64,000 nucleotides of DNA. Origin: Hexactinellida sp. DTS-2022 (lineage: Eukaryota; Porifera; Hexactinellida). A program made the position numbers and the translations under genes. Position 1 is the stretch's first letter; each line of letters opens with the position of its first letter. Shown piece by piece: positions 60,701 to 64,000 of the stretch. The notes under the pieces were generated by a model. The model was not told the DNA's origin. It saw nothing but the letters and a program-made list of their open reading frames with translations, and ran no database searches. The stretch covers positions 5,707,042-5,771,041 of the forward strand of contig JAPNXP010000010.1 of NCBI GenBank assembly GCA_028753945.1. The letters run 5' to 3'.

Positions 60701-63700
60701 TCTCCAATGCTGTCTCTGGCACCGGCAGCGCGTTCGGGAGCTGTGAAGGATTTGGATCGAGTCGGACATAACGGGACAGGTTTCTGGGGGCGCAGGACAC
60801 AAGGGGAACTGTCGGTATCAGTTTTGCTGACGGAAGAAGATCGCTTGTGATGATTAACGCGGAATTTAGCAGGTATTGGAACCGTGGCACTAGGCAACAG
60901 ATTATTCTGCATTTTCTTGAACTGTTCTTGGAATACCTCACTGCTCCTCCTGAAAACAAATAACGTATTTAATCGTATTATAGCCCGGACTATTAATAAG
61001 TTATCTCTTAGTTGCCAATTGAAAGTGAAAATGAAAGTTGGGTTTTTCTATTTATACCTTGGACCCCAGGGCATCTATGTCATTATACATGATATATATT
61101 ATGTAAGTTATGATAAGTTATAAGTTATGACAAGTTATTAATTTAATTAATTAATAAGTTATAAGTTATAATATGTATGATATGATATTATTAAGTTAAG
61201 CTTCTTATTAATCTTCTTACTTCTTCTTATAACGGGATAACATAATGTAATACAGTGATCTCCCGTTATAACGAAGTCGGATATAACGAATTTCCCCCAG
61301 AGCACTAAATGCATTAATTATAATTATAATTAATGCACTTAGTGTAAAATCCTTCGTTATATCCGGATATAACGAAGGAATTTACAGGTTCCAAGCACTT
61401 CGTTATAACGAGTTCACTGTATTATTGTTTGAGTTGAGCTATTTAGTAGAACCTCGTTAGTACGAACACCAGGGGACCGTTAAAATGCGTTCGCCTTATC
61501 CAGAATTCATATTAACCAATATCAGTTATATTTAAAATACTTTGTAGAGGAGACTCAAATAGTGTTCGTATTAACCGTGTTTGTATTAACCGTGTTTGTA
61601 TTAACGAGGTTTTACTGTATTTACTATTTGAGGAAATACGTTACATACCAATTCACCAATTTAACCCCCTCATTGTTTGGTGTTTGTATGATAATTAATT
61701 TATTCGCATTTTCCTATTAGGGGCAGTCATATGTTGGATCTACCAGGAAATATGGTATTTGTATAGTCACTGTTTACACATTGAGATATTGTGTAACATA
61801 GCTATCACAACAAGATCAGTATTCAAACAATGCTGTTATATTTAAGTCGACATACCACACATTCTGATGCTATTTGTCACATGGGTTAAAGAATGTATAA
61901 AAGAATTCAATGAGTAAGAAATCAATGTCGTAATAAATTTTATATCCTCTTCTAAATACTTGAAAAATTACGTGAAGCCAAATGGACAATGTAACATAAA
62001 CAAACACCAGTAAATATATGTAAACAGTAAAGACAAACTTGGGAAAACAGGAATACAGGTAAACCTCCGAGAAGCGGCACAAAATCATTCTCCCGATGGG
62101 CGCCGCTTTGGGAGGTTTACCTGTATAGTATTTTCTTGAACAAGCGCTGGGTCAATATAATGACATTTGTATGAAAAAATCATAAAATAAATACCAATTA
62201 ATAGATAATTGATGTGTAATTAAAGGAATCCATGCAATGTTGGTATGTTTATTGTTTAGTGAGAACCATTTATAATCCACCTAAATACTATTTCTGGATT
62301 TTTCAACAAAAATTGAGGCTAAATTTGGCCACGAAAAACCACAAATGCTTACTTTGGAAATATCAACAGTGTCGGAATTTTGTGTAAAATCAGAGCTAAT
62401 TTTTCCAATCAACTAGAACGACCAAAGTAATTATAATTATTAATATAATTATTAATATAATTATTAATATATGCAAGGTCAGTTCTACTCTATTGTCCTA
62501 GCATGATAAAATTTGTGTTCAAATAATGAGCTCATTATTAATTAACGAATGCATACCATTACACACAAGGGGAGATCCAGTCATCCAGGCAAATTTTCTG
62601 CGCGCCTAGATTTAGTTTGAGCTCGCTCACACGCGGAAAAATAATCAATTTGCATACTTGTATGGGAGCATCTCTCGATTTTCGCGCACCCCCTAACTAT
62701 TCTTGAGATTGGACTCAAAGACTGTCACAATTCACAGATAGCTATTACGCGCCTGGATGAAGCCCTGGTAGCTATATACTAAACCTTTCTATCAATCAAT
62801 TAATGAACTTATTATTAACGAATGCATACACTATACACAGGGAGACTTAATAGATCAGGGTTCCGCGAATTCCGCAGACTAGGGTTTGCAGGCCACATGT
62901 GGCCTGAAAGAACCTTATGTGTGGCCTGATAGCCCAATGGTAATTTGTATTATGCAGTTGAGTTAAAGAATGTATACCATTATACACAGGAGAGTTTCAA
63001 TAGGTAGCTAATACTAGCTATATACAAACCCTTTTATGCAGTTGAGTTAACTAATGCATACGGGGTTTCAATAGGTAGCTATATACAAACCCTTTTATGC
63101 AGTTGAGTCTGGGGAGAGAGGAGTTGGAGCTGAATTGACTCAGAGGGAGACTGACGACGCTGGCGGGATGGTCCCCTAGCCAGGGCCGGAAGCTGGAGTG
63201 GGAGACAGAGGAGGAGGAGAGAGAGGGACTGTTGTCCCGTGTCCACTGTTTGTCGGGCGTATTCTCCGGGCTGTCCGGGGTATTGTCAGACTCCGCATTA
63301 GGCACACCTGTGTCCTATATATATAGGGTGTATAGTGGATGCAGGTTATAAGAACATCGTCGGGAACTGTATATAAAGGCCTTATAACAGGTGTCTTATA
63401 TCCGGCATCTATTGTACAGGATATACAGTCGTGTTTGCATAATAGCAATTACTCTATTAGCAAGTTATATTCAGTATATAAGGGAGTATTTAATGTTAAT
63501 TCTGTTCGTCTATTAGCAAACAAGCAAAAAACCTCGTTAGTACAACACGGTTAATACGAAATTCCGGTTAGTACGAACACAATTTCAGTTCCCTTCAAAG
63601 CCTTTTCAATGTAATTTATATTGGTAAACGAATTCCGGATAAGTAAACACATTTTGATGGTCCCCTGGTGTTCGTACTAACGAGGTTCCACTGTAGTATA

Positions 63701-63999
63701 ATGGTACAAACTAATACTAACGAGGTTTTACTGTATATTGGTACAAACTAATAGTACTAATTAGTATTACCGAGGTTCTACTGTATATTGTTATAACTAA
63801 TACTAACGAGTACTAAGGAGTTTGTATAGTTAATATTATTCTAGTTATGAACCTTGTTATCATCCGCATTAGACCTGAGAGAGGCCAGCTGAGAAGCTAT
63901 GTTGTCGATGCGAACAGCTCTGAGCTTCCGCTTCAGCATTTGCTCTGCCCTGGTACCCAGGTTAGTGAACCTCTCGTCAGATATACGATCCAGTTCCTC
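54799..63999 (-). CDS. APC: APC homologue (5' end outside window)
   Basis: Exons (all joins in phase): beyond 64000-63853, 63314-63091, 60949-60627, 59161-58719, 57903-57502, 56788-56573, 56031-54799; 995 aa visible. The first exon is coiled-coil (RAVRIDNIASQLASLR), followed by Ser-rich linkers and then APC armadillo repeats: ATLRNLTFRDPKNK, ASLLRNLAWKAED, LVNLTNHSPENKIMFCAAPG, VIENITGMFCNVSQHIA, ILNNLCASSNENIATLWDL. These follow vertebrate APC repeat by repeat. The roughly 300-residue tail is Pro/Tyr/His-rich and shows no 15-aa, 20-aa or SAMP motifs, no basic domain and no EB1-binding site, but ends DLVTDL, a class I PDZ ligand like LVTSV of human APC. It should act in cytoskeletal or polarity complexes; canonical beta-catenin scaffolding is doubtful. 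Confidence 0.9.
56072..56166. mobile_element. Family E inverted-repeat element
   Basis: AGTATACTCCGCTTAATAGA to CTATTAAGCGGAGTCGACTGTA. Confidence 0.8.
56251..56416. mobile_element. Family A element in APC intron
   Basis: ACAGTAGAACCTCGTTAGTA to GTTCTACTAACGAGATACTATA. Confidence 0.8.
56835..56994. mobile_element. Family A element in APC intron
   Basis: ACAGTAGAACCTCGTTAGTT to TTACTAACGAGGTTCTACTGTA. Confidence 0.85.
57293..57481. mobile_element. Family E element abutting an APC exon
   Basis: ACAGTCAACTCCGCTTAATA to TATTAAGCGGAGTCGACTGTA; its right end is about 20 bases from the splice donor of the exon 57903-57502. Confidence 0.88.
58075..58249. mobile_element. Family D element in APC intron
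   Basis: ATAGTGATGTTCGCTTAATA to ATTAGGCGATCACCACTGTG. Confidence 0.8.
58366..58662. mobile_element. Inverted-repeat element, family L
   Basis: ACAGTCAGGTCTGCTTATTG at the left and ATTGCCTGACTGTA at the right, with inner CTTATTATGAA repeats and a piece of a family D element near the right end. Confidence 0.65.
59175..59325. mobile_element. Family F element in APC intron
   Basis: ACAGTAGACTCTGTTAATAG at the left; the right part (GGTCCCCTGGTGTTCTTATT) is degraded. It begins within about 15 bases of the acceptor of exon 59161-58719. No feature was seen in 59340-60020. Confidence 0.65.
60025..60613. mobile_element. Family B element with internal minisatellite
   Basis: Starts ACAATAGATGCCGGTTATAA and ends TTATAACCGGTATCCACTGTA. 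It is several times longer than other copies because of the array at 60127-60605. Confidence 0.85.
60127..60605. repeat. 15-base minisatellite derived from element subterminal repeat
   Basis: About 30 tandem units of GTTCTTATAACCTGT and variants (ACCGGT, ACCAGT, ATCCGACAT). All frames through it are artefactual (for example SYNLC repeats). Confidence 0.95.
61253..61421. mobile_element. Family C element in APC intron
   Basis: ACAGTGATCTCCCGTTATAA to TTCGTTATAACGAGTTCACTGTA. Confidence 0.85.
61445..61619. mobile_element. Family A element in APC intron
   Basis: TAGTAGAACCTCGTTAGTAC to TATTAACGAGGTTTTACTGTA. Confidence 0.82.
62056..62123. mobile_element. Family G element, copy 2
   Basis: CAGGTAAACCTCCGAGAAGC to GCTTTGGGAGGTTTACCTG between TA dinucleotides; a shorter and cleaner relative of the copy at 10684-10783. 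Confidence 0.88.
62576..62769. mobile_element. CpG-rich inverted-repeat element, family K, copy 2
   Basis: TCATCCAGGCAAATTTTCTG at the left and ACGCGCCTGGATGAAGCCCTGG at the right, with GAGCTCGCTCACACGCGG inside; related to 38415-38670. Confidence 0.55.
62856..62945. repeat. hAT-like repeat P, partial
   Basis: CAGGGTTCCGCGAATTCCGC followed by the ATGTGTGGCCTGATAGCCCA segment seen at 27145-27230. Confidence 0.55.
63330..63416. mobile_element. Family B element, short, in APC intron
   Basis: TAGTGGATGCAGGTTATAAG to ATATCCGGCATCTATTGTA, ending about 15 bases before the APC exon acceptor. Confidence 0.75.
63426..63520. mobile_element. Family D element, partial
   Basis: ACAGTCGTGTTTGCATAATAGC at the left; the right end is missing where a family A element follows. 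Confidence 0.6.
63525..63695. mobile_element. Family A element in APC intron
   Basis: ACCTCGTTAGTACAACACGG at the left, CGTACTAACGAGGTTCCACTGTA at the right; two further short right ends follow up to about 63790. Confidence 0.75.
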
Positions 64000-64000
64000 G

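Noticed and set aside
61870-62088. 72-codon hydrophobic minus-strand frame in an APC intron
   Set aside because: It overlaps a family G element at its start; the faint resemblance to the membrane-gene family (FRRGYKIYYDI) is too weak to claim.

Overview
The window is nuclear DNA from an animal. It is AT-rich and holds a mix of intronless genes and genes with GT-AG introns. The protein set is eukaryotic and includes Argonaute, eIF4E, RFC1, CMC2, TMEM185, ZDHHC and SCYL3 homologues. An APC (adenomatous polyposis coli) homologue points to a metazoan. An early-branching animal, perhaps a sponge, would fit the truncated APC and the intronless RING/NHL genes, but that is inference; no rRNA or mitochondrial marker is present to settle it.

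Layout. (1) 1-12.8 kb: a tandem array on the minus strand of five copies (the first cut by the window edge) of a gene for a multi-pass membrane protein of about 359 aa. Each copy has its own TATA-like box, and the copies are separated by repeat-rich spacers. Two neighbouring copies are almost identical over about 1.8 kb. (2) 13.4-21.2 kb, minus strand: a SCYL3-like pseudokinase, a TSG101-type UEV protein with decapeptide repeats and polyglutamine, and an intronless Argonaute with all four catalytic positions. (3) 21.2-33.3 kb: a mosaic cluster. Seven copies of a small 3-exon gene (about 77-98 aa, unknown function; two look intact) alternate with four copies of the Argonaute 5' end (5' flank plus the first 39 codons), all fused at one identical junction to the small gene's TATA promoter. 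A 1.1-kb-spaced inverted repeat with divergent TATA boxes sits inside it. The right side is interleaved with eIF4E (two exons; one chimeric cassette lies in its intron). (4) 35.3-41.1 kb, minus strand: TMEM185-like, DHHC palmitoyltransferase, NHL beta-propeller protein, CMC2. (5) 41.8-53.4 kb: RFC1 on the minus strand, reconstructed as ten phase-consistent exons; its largest resolved intron contains two whole intronless genes, an nSMase-like phosphodiesterase (plus) and a RING-coiled-coil-NHL protein (minus). (6) 54.8-64 kb: an APC homologue on the minus strand, seven exons visible, 5' end beyond the window. It has armadillo repeats but none of the beta-catenin-binding or SAMP repeats, yet ends in a PDZ ligand like that of vertebrate APC.

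Introns and intergenic DNA are filled with short non-autonomous inverted-repeat elements. At least eight families start CAGT and end ACTG next to TA, in the manner of pogo/Tigger elements; an empty site within the tandem array proves TA insertion for a further family with CAGG ends. No tRNA, rRNA or CRISPR was recognised.

Functionally, Argonaute and eIF4E (small-RNA silencing and cap-dependent translation) are neighbours, RFC1 loads PCNA, and the remaining genes look like unrelated housekeeping or membrane genes. The most unusual structure is the Argonaute-5'-end/small-gene cassette cluster.
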